From Sideroxyarcus sp. (GTDB lineage Bacteria > Pseudomonadota > Gammaproteobacteria > Burkholderiales > Gallionellaceae): DNA of 64,000 bases. A model generated the notes under the pieces. It did not search any database. It saw only the letters and a program-made list of their open reading frames with translations, and had not been told where the DNA came from. Of the stretch, positions 1 to 8,936 are shown one piece after another. Position numbers and translations under genes: made by a program. The DNA is taken from contig JAUSBR010000011.1 of the NCBI GenBank assembly GCA_030651895.1, positions 1 through 64,000 on the forward strand. Direction: 5' to 3'. Position 1 is the stretch's first letter; each line of letters opens with the position of its first letter.

Positions 1-939
1 GCCCTGGAATAGCGGCATGTTGAGCTGCAGGCCGACGCTGGTGCTGCGCACGTCGGTGGGACCGCCAGTGAAGCTGCTGTAGCCGCTGTAGCTGTTGTTG
101 TAGCTGGCGACGATGTCGATGGTGGGCAGGTGGCCGCCGCGGTTGCGGTCGACTTCCTTGTCAGCCAGTTCGGCACCGGCCTGGGCGATGGCCAGTTGCG
201 GGTTGCTGCGGCGGGCGTCTTCCACCCACTGGTCGACGCTGGCCGGTTGCGGGGTTTCGAGTTTGAGGTTCTGTCCCAGTGGGCTCAGTTGGCCGGGGTC
301 GGCGTTGACCAGTTGTTGCAGGCCGCGGCGTTTGATTTCGAGGGCGCTCTGGGCGGCGATCTCCTGGGCGACGATGAGGTCGTATCTGGCCTGGGCTTCA
401 TGGGTGTCGGTGATGGTGGCGGTACCGACTTCGAAGTTGCGCTTGGCCTGTTCGAGCTGCTGGGCGATGGCGGTCTTCTGCGCTGCAGCCAGTTGGACGC
501 TGTCCTGGGCGATGAGGACGTCGAAGTAGGCCTGGGCGACGCGCAGGACGAGGTCCTGTTCGGCCTGTTTGAATTGCGCCTCAGACTGCGCGACTTGCAG
601 TTCGGATTCGGTGTACAGGGCCCAGTTCTGTTCGCGGAACAGGGGCTGCACGAGGCTGACGCCGTAGCCGTGGCTGTTGTATTTCTTGGTCGAATCGACG
701 GGCAGGACGGTGTGGACGTCGTTCTTGGTGGTGTTGGCGGTCAGGTTGACGCTGGGCAGCATGAGCGCGCGACCCTGGGTGAGCTTCTCCTGTCCGGCAT
801 CGCGCGCGGCGCGGGCGGCACCGAAGGTGGCGTCTTGGCTCTGCGCGGCACGGTAGAGTTCGAGAAGGTCGGCAGCGCCGGCCAGCGGGCTGATGCCCAG
901 GGCCAGCAGTACGCTCATTGCAATCTTGGAATGGCTCAT
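1..939 (-). CDS. TolC-family outer membrane efflux protein (3' end cut by window edge)
   Basis: Partial gene: about 313 codons of the N-terminal part are present and the C-terminus lies beyond base 1. The protein starts with a signal peptide (MSHSKIAMSVLLALGISPLA), followed by the typical mature start ADLLELYRAAQSQD and long helical stretches with the TolC-like segment FREQNWALYTES. A good ribosome site, AAGGAG, lies 6 nt before the ATG. TolC-type trimers form the outer membrane duct of tripartite pumps. The gene starts one base after the RND pump gene stop, so it is the last gene of the tetR-adaptor-pump-tolC operon. Family assignment is firm; the substrate is unknown. Confidence 0.9.
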   Translation of the reverse strand, partial: MSHSKIAMSVLLALGISPLAGAADLLELYRAAQSQDATFGAARAARDAGQEKLTQGRALMLPSVNLTANTTKNDVHTVLPVDSTKKYNSHGYGVSLVQPLFREQNWALYTESELQVAQSEAQFKQAEQDLVLRVAQAYFDVLIAQDSVQLAAAQKTAIAQQLEQAKRNFEVGTATITDTHEAQARYDLIVAQEIAAQSALEIKRRGLQQLVNADPGQLSPLGQNLKLETPQPASVDQWVEDARRSNPQLAIAQAGAELADKEVDRNRGGHLPTIDIVASYNNSYSGYSSFTGGPTDVRSTSVGLQLNMPLFQG

Positions 940-940
940 C

Positions 941-3900
941 TTATGCTCCTTGTTTGATATCAGTATTTGCGCCGGCAGGGATTTTCCTGAGCTTGTTCAC
1001 CCTTGCGCGCAACCACACGATGAAGTCATCCACGTAAGTGAACACCACCGGGATCACCAGCAGGCTGAGGAAGGTGGAAGTGATCAGACCGCCGATCACC
1101 ACGATAGCCATCGGCGAACGGAAGCTACCGTCGCCCATGCCGACATCGAGCGCCACCGGCATCATGCCGGCACCCATCGCCATCGTTGTCATCACGATGG
1201 GACGAGCGCGTTTCTTGCACGCGTCGAGCAGCGCCTCGGTCCGGTTCATGCCGCGCTCGCGCCGTGACACGATGGCGTACTCCACCAGCAGGATGGAGTT
1301 CTTGGTGGCGATGCCCATCAGCATGATGATACCGATCATCGACGGCATCGAGATCGAGGTGCGGGTGAGGAACAGTGCCAGCAATGCGCCAGGGATGGAC
1401 AGGATCAGCGCCCACAGGATGGTGGCGGGCTGCATGAAATCCTTGAACAGCAGCACCAGCACGATGTAGATGCACAGCACACCGGTGAACATGGCGAGGC
1501 CGAAGCTGGCGAACAGCTCGACCATCATCTCGGCATCGCCGATCGGTGCAATCGTTATACCCTCCGGCAGATTCTTCAGCGAAGGCAAGGCCAGCGCAGC
1601 TTCCTGCACCTTACCCAGCGGCTGTCCGGCAAGCTCGACCTCGAAGGTGATGTTGCGCTGACGATCCAGACGGTCGATCTGCGCCGGACCGCTCTCCAGC
1701 GCCAGCGTTGCCACATTGCCCAGCATCACCGGCCCGTGCGTACCCTGCACCACCAGACGCGAGAGCAAATCAATATCCTGGCGCGCTTCATCGCGCAATT
1801 TGACGATGATGGGCAATTGCCGCTCGGGCAGGTTGAGCTTGGCCAGCGACTGGTCGTAGTCGCCGTTGGTCGCCACGCGCAGTGCCTCGGCAATGGCGCT
1901 CGACGTCACGCCGAGATCCGCCGCTTTGGCGAAATCGGGGCGCACCACCACTTCGGGTCGCAGCACGCTGGAGTTCGACTCCACATTGCCGACGCCGGGA
2001 ATGGAACGCAGCTCCTGCCCCACCTTGAGCGCGTGCTCGGTCAGCAGCTTGCCGTTCTCGCTGGTCAGCACCACCTGGTATTTGTCCGACGAGGCACCCA
2101 GACCGACCTTGACGCGCACGCCGGGCAAGACGGTCATCGCTTCGCGCAATTCATCCTCGATCTCCTGCTTGCGCTTGCTCCGATCGTTCTTGGGTTTCAA
2201 CTGGATGGACAGCGTAGCCTTGCGTGCCTCCGGTTCTCCGGTCACTTCGAAGGCATCGCCGCCCGTGGCGCCGCCGCCGATGGCGGTGTACACCAGTATC
2301 ACATCCGCATTCTGCATCACGATGCGGCGTGCCTCCTCGGCCAGCGCGTAGGTCTGTTCGAACTTGCTGCCCGGCGGCAGGGTCAGGCTTACCTGGGTCT
2401 GCGACAGATTATCCTTGGGCTGGAAAGCGGTCGGCAACGTACCGGCCAGCAGAAAGGAACCGAAGAAGAATGCGGCAGTGGCCAGCAGTGTCTTCACGCG
2501 ATTGTTCAGACACCATTGCGCCCAGCGCAAATATGTCTCCAGCCATTTCGGCGTGGGATGCGCCTCGCGCGGACGCAAAATGTAAGCCGACATCATCGGC
2601 GTCAGCAGGCGCGCAACCATCAGCGAGATCATCACGGCGATGGCCGCCGTCCAGCCGAACTGCACGAAGAACTTGCCCGGGATACCGCCCATGAAGGCAG
2701 TCGGCAGGAACACCGCGACCAGCGTGAAGGTGGTGGCGATCACCGCCATACCGATCTCGTCGGCGGCCTCCATCGCCGCGTCATACGGCGTCTTGCCCAT
2801 CTCGATGTGGCGCATGATGTTCTCGATCTCGACGATGGCATCGTCCACCAGCACACCAACCACCAGCGACAGTGACAGTAGCGTCACCATGTTGACGGTG
2901 AAACCCAGCAGGTACATGAAAGCGAAGGTCGGGATCACGGCCAGCGGCAACGCGGTGGCCGCCACCACGGTGGCGCGCGTGTTGCGCAGGAAGAAGATCA
3001 CCACGATCACCGCCAGCAGTGCTCCTTCGAAGATCATCTCCATCGAGCCCTTGTAGGTCTCGTACACCTGGTCGACGGTATTGAACACTTTCTCCACGGT
3101 CAGTTCGGGATGTGTCTGCTTCAGTGTCGTCAGCGCTTGATCGACGCCTTCGCCGACAGCCACGTCGCCGGCGCCGATCGATCGCACGATCTCGAAACCG
3201 ACCACCGGCTTGCCGTCATGCAAAGCGGCGGAGCGCCTTTCTGCGATGGTGTCGATCACGTTGGCGACCTGTTCGAGCCGCACATGGCGTCCATCGCGCA
3301 GCGCGATCTCCATCTGCGCCAGTTCTGCCGCGGTCTGCACCGTGGCGACAGTACGCACGGACTGTTCCATCCCGCCGAGATCGGTGCGTCCGCCGGGTGC
3401 CTCCTGCTGGATCTGGCGCAACTGGCTGGAGATCTCCGCCGCGGTCAGGTTCAGCGCCAGCATCCTGATCGGGTCGAGCTCGACACGCACCTGCCGTGTC
3501 ACACCGCCGACGCGACTCACCGCGCCCACTCCCTTCACCCCGAGCAACAGCTTGGTGATGTTGTTGTCGACGAACCAGGAAAGCTCCTCCTCGCTCATGG
3601 ACTGCGAGGCGATGGTGTAGGTGAGGATGGGTTTGCCGCTGAGCTCAACCTTGTTGATCACCGGGTCGAGCATCTCCTTGGGCAGGTCGCTGCGGATGCG
3701 CGTGACGGCGGAACGCACATCCTCCAGCGCAGCCTGAGTGTTGCGCTCAAGGCGGAATTCCGCCGAGATGGTGGCCGATCCTTCACGGACCTGGGTATGC
3801 AAATGCTTCAAGCCCTGCGCGCTGGCGAGCGCGTTCTCGATCTTGCGCGCCACTTCGGTCTCCATCTGATCGGGAGATGCGCCGGGCATGGTCGCGGTCA

Positions 3901-4039
3901 CCGTCACCATCGGCAGGTCGATGTCGGGGAACATCTGGATCTTCATGGCCTTGAACGCCATGATGCCGAGGAGAGAAAGCAGCGCGAACCCCATCACCGC
4001 CGGGATGGGGTTACGGATGGACCAGGCAGATACGTTCAT
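941..4039 (-). CDS. RND efflux pump inner membrane subunit (HAE1/AcrB type)
   Basis: 1032 residues, full length for the HAE1 family. The N-terminus (MNVSAWSIRNPIPAVMGFAL) is the usual first transmembrane helix, followed by the porter domain, a second membrane block around residues 330-480 with the paired aspartates GVLVDDAIVEIENI used in proton relay, a second periplasmic domain and a C-terminal membrane block with GIATKNSILLVEYA. It would use the proton gradient to export drugs, solvents or metabolites through the adaptor and TolC partner. The start codon overlaps the adaptor stop by 4 bases (ATGA), showing translational coupling. Substrate cannot be read from sequence. Confidence 0.95.
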   Translation of the reverse strand: MNVSAWSIRNPIPAVMGFALLSLLGIMAFKAMKIQMFPDIDLPMVTVTATMPGASPDQMETEVARKIENALASAQGLKHLHTQVREGSATISAEFRLERNTQAALEDVRSAVTRIRSDLPKEMLDPVINKVELSGKPILTYTIASQSMSEEELSWFVDNNITKLLLGVKGVGAVSRVGGVTRQVRVELDPIRMLALNLTAAEISSQLRQIQQEAPGGRTDLGGMEQSVRTVATVQTAAELAQMEIALRDGRHVRLEQVANVIDTIAERRSAALHDGKPVVGFEIVRSIGAGDVAVGEGVDQALTTLKQTHPELTVEKVFNTVDQVYETYKGSMEMIFEGALLAVIVVIFFLRNTRATVVAATALPLAVIPTFAFMYLLGFTVNMVTLLSLSLVVGVLVDDAIVEIENIMRHIEMGKTPYDAAMEAADEIGMAVIATTFTLVAVFLPTAFMGGIPGKFFVQFGWTAAIAVMISLMVARLLTPMMSAYILRPREAHPTPKWLETYLRWAQWCLNNRVKTLLATAAFFFGSFLLAGTLPTAFQPKDNLSQTQVSLTLPPGSKFEQTYALAEEARRIVMQNADVILVYTAIGGGATGGDAFEVTGEPEARKATLSIQLKPKNDRSKRKQEIEDELREAMTVLPGVRVKVGLGASSDKYQVVLTSENGKLLTEHALKVGQELRSIPGVGNVESNSSVLRPEVVVRPDFAKAADLGVTSSAIAEALRVATNGDYDQSLAKLNLPERQLPIIVKLRDEARQDIDLLSRLVVQGTHGPVMLGNVATLALESGPAQIDRLDRQRNITFEVELAGQPLGKVQEAALALPSLKNLPEGITIAPIGDAEMMVELFASFGLAMFTGVLCIYIVLVLLFKDFMQPATILWALILSIPGALLALFLTRTSISMPSMIGIIMLMGIATKNSILLVEYAIVSRRERGMNRTEALLDACKKRARPIVMTTMAMGAGMMPVALDVGMGDGSFRSPMAIVVIGGLITSTFLSLLVIPVVFTYVDDFIVWLRARVNKLRKIPAGANTDIKQGA

Positions 4040-4971
4040 TTGACCACCTGCACGAAATCACCTTCACTCAAGAACGAGCCGCCGGTCTCCACCACGACCT
4101 CGCCAGGCTTCAGTCCCTGCCTGATCTCGACACGATCGGCACTGCGCTGGCCCAGCTTCACCGAACGCTCATGCACACGGCTCTCCGCATCAACGACCAG
4201 CACATAGGCAGCGCTGCCGCGACGCATCACCGCAGACTGCGGCAGCGACGAGAGCGTGCGTTTGCCGCCGCTGATATCGAAGGTGCCGTTCGCATACACT
4301 CCGGCGATGATGCCGCTGCTATCGGACAAGGAGACCAGCGCGAAACCATAGCGGGTCTTGGTATCCACCGACGGCGAGATCGCGCGCACCGTTCCCTTGA
4401 TCACGCGCCCCTCGCCGACCGTGATTTGAACGTCCATACCGCGACGCAACAACATCAACTCGTCTGCGGTCAGTTCGGCGCGCCATTCCAGGCGACCCTT
4501 GCGGATGAGGCGGAACAGTTCCGCGCCGGGCTGTACCATCGAACCGGCACTGGCACTCGCCGCCGAGATCACGCCATCATCCGGCGCAACGATGCGCCCC
4601 TGCGCTGTGCGCGAGGCCGCCGCTTCGTCCAGCGTGCGCGCAAAGTTGTCCAGCGTCACCAGCACGTCCCCCTGTTTTACCCAGTCGCCAATGCTGACCT
4701 TCACTTCGGAGATGCGTACACCCTGCACCTGCGCAGTGATGACCGCCTCCTGCCAGGGGATGATGCTGCCGTTGGCCGACAGGGTGCGCGACCACTGATC
4801 GCCTTGCAATACGGCTGTGCGTACCGTCAATGCCGGACGGCTGACCGCCGCAACGGCGGCATGCGCGTCCTCCTTGCCGCCACCGAAAAGCATCCCCGCC
4901 ACCGCGACCGCCAGCAGCACTCCGGCTGCGATCTTGTATTTCTTCGGCACATCATTGAATGAAATCTTCAT
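4036..4971 (-). CDS. RND efflux periplasmic adaptor (HlyD/MFP family)
   Basis: 311 residues: one N-terminal membrane anchor (IAAGVLLAVAVAGMLFGGG), then barrel-sandwich halves (IPWQEAVITAQVQGVRISEV; GRIVAPDDGVISAASASAGS), a beta-barrel region and a C-terminal proximal domain ending with GEVVVETGGSFLSEGDFVQVVK. The protein is short for the family because the helical hairpin between the lipoyl halves is very small. It links the RND pump to the outer membrane duct. It lies between the TetR gene (57-bp gap) and the pump (4-bp overlap), so it is the first structural gene of the efflux operon. Confidence 0.92.
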   Translation of the reverse strand: MKISFNDVPKKYKIAAGVLLAVAVAGMLFGGGKEDAHAAVAAVSRPALTVRTAVLQGDQWSRTLSANGSIIPWQEAVITAQVQGVRISEVKVSIGDWVKQGDVLVTLDNFARTLDEAAASRTAQGRIVAPDDGVISAASASAGSMVQPGAELFRLIRKGRLEWRAELTADELMLLRRGMDVQITVGEGRVIKGTVRAISPSVDTKTRYGFALVSLSDSSGIIAGVYANGTFDISGGKRTLSSLPQSAVMRRGSAAYVLVVDAESRVHERSVKLGQRSADRVEIRQGLKPGEVVVETGGSFLSEGDFVQVVK

Positions 4972-5028
4972 CGTCGTTTTCCTTTGCGTTCTTTGTTCTG
5001 ATTGTCCCGACGGCCAGGCGCCGGGCTG

Positions 5029-5760
5029 CTATTTCGTCTTGTCCGTCGCGGCGCGGCGCTTGCGTTCCGCCTCGATCAGCGCGACGGCGTATCCCACCAG
5101 CCGCTCCACCATGGTCTCCTGCGCCTTCTGACCGCCGAGCAAATTGGGGGAGAAATGATCGAGCGCGGCGCGATTGTGGAAGTACACCGTCGCTTGGCCG
5201 AGCAGCGAGAAAGTCAGCCGGTCCACATCGGCATCCGGCTTCTTCAGCCCGAACTCGCGGCACAATAAGGACTGCACTTTCTCGTGATTGGGACGCAGCG
5301 CCTGCAACATGGCGTCGCCTAGCACGCCGCTGGGTTCGGCCTCCTCGCGCGCATGTAGACGCATGAACAACTTCAGCATCGGATCTTCCTCCGCCACTGG
5401 CGGGAAGAACCACTGGTAGAAGGCACGCAGTCCCTCTTCCAGCGAGACATCTGTGATATCCAGCGAGGCAAAGGTATTGCATTCGCTCAGGAAAGGCAGG
5501 CGGAACACCTCGCGGTACAGCTCCGCCTTGTCGCCGTAGTAATAATGGATAGAGGCCAGATTGACCTGGGCGCGCTTGCATATCTCGCGCGTGGTCGCGG
5601 CGTGATAGCCGACCTCGGCAAAGACTTCGGTCGCGGCCTGCAACAATCGCCAGCGCGTCTCTTCCTGTGCGGTCGGTTGGTGACCGAACAGGCGCTGTGC
5701 GGTTTGCAGCAACAGACAGCGGGTTTCCTTCTTGGCAGTCATGTTCGTTCCGGAATTCAT
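5029..5760 (-). CDS. TetR/AcrR-family regulator of the efflux operon
   Basis: 243 residues. The helix-turn-helix is EVGYHAATTREICKRAQVNLASIHYYYGDKAEL at about residues 51-83; the C-terminal ligand domain resembles the CerR/DUF1956 class. Oddity: the first helix appears twice in degenerate form, ETRCLLLQTAQRLFG then ETRWRLLQAATEVFA, giving an N-terminal extension. A second in-frame ATG lies 18 bases inside (MTAKKETR) and may be the true start. A perfect long palindrome lies just upstream, so autorepression and repression of the downstream adaptor, pump and tolC genes is the simplest model. Confidence 0.9.
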   Translation of the reverse strand: MNSGTNMTAKKETRCLLLQTAQRLFGHQPTAQEETRWRLLQAATEVFAEVGYHAATTREICKRAQVNLASIHYYYGDKAELYREVFRLPFLSECNTFASLDITDVSLEEGLRAFYQWFFPPVAEEDPMLKLFMRLHAREEAEPSGVLGDAMLQALRPNHEKVQSLLCREFGLKKPDADVDRLTFSLLGQATVYFHNRAALDHFSPNLLGGQKAQETMVERLVGYAVALIEAERKRRAATDKTK

Positions 5761-5777
5761 GGATGAGGCCGAAAGTT

Positions 5778-5812
5778 AATTCAGTCGCTTGATTAAGTCA
5801 AGCGACTGAATT
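5778..5812. promoter_or_regulatory. Perfect palindrome, probable TetR operator
   Basis: Two 15-bp arms, AATTCAGTCGCTTGA and TCAAGCGACTGAATT, are perfect inverted repeats around the spacer TTAAG. The site lies 18 bp before the tetR start, where the promoter should be. This is the expected place and symmetry for a TetR dimer or dimer pair. On the plus strand the right arm runs into TTTTT, so it could also form a hairpin terminator, but no plus-strand gene ends here. Confidence 0.75.
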
Positions 5813-5884
5813 TTTGCCAGGCTGGAGAAGATTTTGATGGTAGGCAGACTTTTCCATTAAAGTCAAATTGTTAGATGATCACCC

Positions 5885-6781
5885 TCACCCCTGCCGCAGC
5901 AGGCTGACGGCTTCCGTCAGGTCGGACAATGCCCCCAGATACTGCACGCCGTCTTCAGGTTTGCGCTGCCGTGCGACGCCGGACCCGCCGGCCCACAGCG
6001 CCACATGTCTCGGCAATGCCTGGCGTAGTTGCTGCAAGCCGGACTTGATCTGCAAAGGCGGCATGGACAAGGTGAACGACAGTGCCACGATATCGGCCTG
6101 ATGTGCCTGCGCTGCAAGAACGATCTCTCCGATAGGCGTCTGCACCCCGAGCATGGTGCATTGCGCCCCGCTCAGCGACAGGGTCGCTTCAGCCATCAGC
6201 AGGCCCAGGCTATGTTCTTCGCCGGGCAAGGTGGTCAGCAGGACCCGCGGCGTACCGGCCGGATTCCGGATCGAAGCGATCGCCGCACGCAGAACACTGG
6301 TGATCTGCTCACTATATAAGTGCTCTTCAAAAACGCGGATCTCTCCGCGCAACCAGGCTTCTCCGACCAGTTGATTGAGCGGGCTTATTGTCTTGGACAA
6401 AAAATCAGGCAATCCCTGCCTGAACAGGGCCAGATTCAAGGCGATCCGCAGTGCTCCACCCTGATGCGCCTTGATGAGTTCTACAAACTCGAACAATTCG
6501 GGTGAATAGCCGGGAGCGTTCTTGGGCGCCTCGTTCAGCAATGCATTGAGCTCTGGCAAGGACAAGCCAACCACCTTGACCGGACGCATGCCTATGTCCA
6601 GCAAGCGTTTTATCAAGCGCAGCCGATCCACCTGCTCTCCCGGATACAGCCTTTCTTCATTCTGATCGCGAACCGGAGCAGGGAATCCATAGCGTCTTTC
6701 CCATACCCTTAGTGTGTCTTTTCCGATGCCGGTCTCCCTTTCGACCACGCCGATATTGAACAGACTATTTTCCTGGCTCAT
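5885..6781 (-). CDS. MerR-family regulator with cobalamin-binding domain (LitR/CarH type)
   Basis: 298 residues. A MerR winged HTH occupies residues 8-75 (NIGVVERETGIGKDTLRVWE). It is followed by a helical-bundle domain carrying the W-x9-EH signature (W143, E153-H154), then a Rossmann-like B12 domain with E-x-H-x-x-G (E188, H190, G193). These are the hallmark residues of adenosylcobalamin light-sensing repressors such as CarH and LitR; His190 would be the lower axial ligand. The gene is divergent from the lipid-modification operon starting at 6869, and two mirrored 12-bp boxes lie between them. Light/B12 control of that operon and of itself is inference from these features. Confidence 0.88.
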   Translation of the reverse strand: MSQENSLFNIGVVERETGIGKDTLRVWERRYGFPAPVRDQNEERLYPGEQVDRLRLIKRLLDIGMRPVKVVGLSLPELNALLNEAPKNAPGYSPELFEFVELIKAHQGGALRIALNLALFRQGLPDFLSKTISPLNQLVGEAWLRGEIRVFEEHLYSEQITSVLRAAIASIRNPAGTPRVLLTTLPGEEHSLGLLMAEATLSLSGAQCTMLGVQTPIGEIVLAAQAHQADIVALSFTLSMPPLQIKSGLQQLRQALPRHVALWAGGSGVARQRKPEDGVQYLGALSDLTEAVSLLRQG

Positions 6782-6788
6782 TTATTAT

Positions 6789-6863
6789 TTGTCCTAGACA
6801 TTGTTGACAGTTTTGCTTTGTTTGACGTATTCTCGCACCATCAAGTCAAATTTGTCTAGGACA
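6789..6863 (+). promoter_or_regulatory. Promoter of the lipid operon with two mirrored operator boxes
   Basis: TTGACA (6804-6809) and TATTCT (6828-6833) with 18-bp spacing form a sigma70-like promoter for the plus-strand operon. It is bracketed by TTGTCCTAGACA (6789-6800) and TTGTCTAGGACA (6852-6863); the second contains the reverse complement of the first over 11 bases. Each box is also nearly self-palindromic. Their position around the promoter and beside a MerR-B12 gene makes them the best candidate operators for that regulator. Confidence 0.6.
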
Positions 6864-6868
6864 TAATC

Positions 6869-8173
6869 ATGAGATCACCTGCAATCACCAAGAAAATCGC
6901 TGTCATCGGCTCCGGCATCTCCGGCCTTGCCTGCGCCTACCGTCTAGTCCAGGCCGGGCATGCAGTGACCCTGTACGAGGCGAACGACTACTTCGGCGGA
7001 CACACGCACACTGTCGATGTCACCCTCGACAAAACCACTTACGGCGTCGATACGGGATTCCTGGTGTTCAACCACAAGACCTATCCCTATCTGGTGCAGC
7101 TGTTCAAAGAACTGGAGATCGAAACGGTCGCCACCGATATGTCGTTCTCGGTGAAGTTCCCGCTCAAGGAGCGCAATCTTGAATGGTCCGGCGGCAATCT
7201 GAACACGGTGTTCGCGCAACGCCGCAATCTGTTCAAGCCCGGGTTCCTGCGCATGCTGCGCGACATCCTGCGCTTCAACCGGGAGACTACCGAACTGGCG
7301 AAACAGCCCGAGCTGCACGCGGAACTCTCTCTCGGGGACTTCCTCGTCCGCAACGGTTACAGCAAAGAATTCAGGGAATGGTATCTGTTGCCCATGGCCG
7401 GCTGCATCTGGTCTTGCCCGACCGCGCAGATGCTGGCCTTCCCGCTATCCACCTTCGCCCGCTTCTGCCACAACCACGGACTGCTGCAGATCACCGACAG
7501 ACCGCAGTGGCATACCGTGAAGGGCGGAGCCCGCCATTACGTGGACAAACTGCTGCTGGGCATCCCGGACAAACGACTCGGCGATCCGGTGCATGCGGTC
7601 AATCGCATCCTGGTCGACGACACGCTGCAGATCCAGATCGACAGCGCGCGCGGGCGCGAGCTGTTCGACCATGTCGTGATGGCCGGGCACAGCGACCAGT
7701 CCCTGCAGCTGTTGAAAGACATCGCCCCGCTCGAGCGCAGGCTGCTCTCGGCGGTCTCCTACCAGCCGAATCGCGCGGTATTGCACACCGATGTCTCCTG
7801 CCTGCCGGAGAACAGATCCACCTGGTCAGCCTGGAACTATCAAAGCCTCAACGGCAAAGAGCCGCGCGTGTGCGTCCACTACCTGATCAACAAACTGCAA
7901 CCGCTGCCGTTCAAGGAACAGGTGATCGTCTCCCTGAACCCGATCGAAGAGCCGGATGCATCCAAAGTCATCGCCACTTTCGATTACGCGCATCCGGTTT
8001 TCGACAAGGCCGCCATCGATGCCCAGCAGGATCTGCATCTGATCCAGGGCAAACACAACACCTGGTTCGCCGGTGCGTGGACAGGTTACGGCTTTCACGA
8101 GGACGGCCTGAAGTCGGGGCTGTCGGTGGCGCAAGAGATCAACACACTGAGCTCAGTGGCATACCATGAATAG
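6869..8173 (+). CDS. FAD-dependent oxidoreductase (amine oxidase-like)
   Basis: 434 residues. The dinucleotide-binding motif IAVIGSGISGLACAYRLVQAG is at the N-terminus, followed by the FAD-binding YEANDYFGGHTHTVDV, and the C-terminus has the FAD-contacting WFAGAWTGYGFHEDGLKSG. It belongs to the flavoprotein family that travels with DUF1365 and CFA synthase-like genes in many proteobacteria. In Rhodobacter sphaeroides a similar set belongs to the singlet-oxygen sigmaE regulon. It is first in the operon, with no strong Shine-Dalgarno, and overlaps the next gene by 8 bases. The substrate is probably a membrane fatty acyl chain, by context only. Confidence 0.88.
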   Translation: MRSPAITKKIAVIGSGISGLACAYRLVQAGHAVTLYEANDYFGGHTHTVDVTLDKTTYGVDTGFLVFNHKTYPYLVQLFKELEIETVATDMSFSVKFPLKERNLEWSGGNLNTVFAQRRNLFKPGFLRMLRDILRFNRETTELAKQPELHAELSLGDFLVRNGYSKEFREWYLLPMAGCIWSCPTAQMLAFPLSTFARFCHNHGLLQITDRPQWHTVKGGARHYVDKLLLGIPDKRLGDPVHAVNRILVDDTLQIQIDSARGRELFDHVVMAGHSDQSLQLLKDIAPLERRLLSAVSYQPNRAVLHTDVSCLPENRSTWSAWNYQSLNGKEPRVCVHYLINKLQPLPFKEQVIVSLNPIEEPDASKVIATFDYAHPVFDKAAIDAQQDLHLIQGKHNTWFAGAWTGYGFHEDGLKSGLSVAQEINTLSSVAYHE

Positions 8174-8936
8174 CCCGCAACTCTGCTTCGGCAACGTGCA
8201 CCACAGCCGCCTGCGTCCGGCGCGCAACAGCTTCAACTACGGCGTGTACTTCCTGCGCCTGCCGCTGCGCAGTCTGGAAGGACAGACGGTGCCGACAAAG
8301 CTGTTCTCGCGCAACCGCTTCAACCTGCTGTCGTTGCATGACAGCGACCACGGCGACGGCCGGCAACCGCTGTTGCCGTGGATCGAGGACATCCTGAGAA
8401 AAGAAGGCATCGACGATGCCGACGGCGAGATCTGGCTGCAGACCTTCCCGCGCGTGCTGGGTTACGTGTTCAACCCGGTGTCGTTCTGGTTCTGCCATCG
8501 CAGCGACGGTGAGCTGCGTGCGGTCCTCTGCGAAGTCAGCAACACCTTCGGCGAGCGCCATTGCTATCTGCTCGATCAGCATGGCGCCATCGTCAACGAC
8601 GACATACTGACGGCGCGCAAGATATTTCACGTCTCGCCGTTCTGCCGGGTCGAGGGCGGCTATCGATTCCAGTTCATCCGTACCCCGCGCCCGAACGGCA
8701 AAGACACCATGGCGCGCATCGATTACCACGATGACGACGGCCCACTACTGCTGACCAATATCACCGGCACCTCCCGCGAACTGAACGACCGCGGCATCGT
8801 TCGCGCTCTGCTGCGCTACCCGCTGATGACGCTGATGGTCATCACCCGCATCCATTGGCAGGCACTCAAGTTGTGGTTGAAAAACGTCCCGTTCTACAGA
8901 AAACCTTCCCTACCGCTAAAGGAGAACAGCAAATGA
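8166..8936 (+). CDS. DUF1365 family protein
   Basis: 256 residues, full length for DUF1365. Recognisable blocks are VHHSRLRPARNSFNYGVYFL at the start, the central VLGYVFNPVSFWFCHRSDGE, and FHVSPFCRVEGGYRFQF. The biochemical role of the family is not settled; it is almost always next to the flavoprotein and CFA synthase-like genes found on either side here, which suggests a shared fatty-acyl modification. It overlaps the upstream gene by 8 bases and the downstream start by 4 (ATGA). Confidence 0.9.
   Translation: MNSPQLCFGNVHHSRLRPARNSFNYGVYFLRLPLRSLEGQTVPTKLFSRNRFNLLSLHDSDHGDGRQPLLPWIEDILRKEGIDDADGEIWLQTFPRVLGYVFNPVSFWFCHRSDGELRAVLCEVSNTFGERHCYLLDQHGAIVNDDILTARKIFHVSPFCRVEGGYRFQFIRTPRPNGKDTMARIDYHDDDGPLLLTNITGTSRELNDRGIVRALLRYPLMTLMVITRIHWQALKLWLKNVPFYRKPSLPLKENSK

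Noticed and set aside
130-957. Long plus-strand open frames over the efflux genes (also at 1736-2875 and 3110-4207)
   Set aside because: They are antisense shadows of tolC and the RND pump in GC-rich DNA: no family resemblance, no ribosome site and low-complexity His/Arg/Gln-rich translations.
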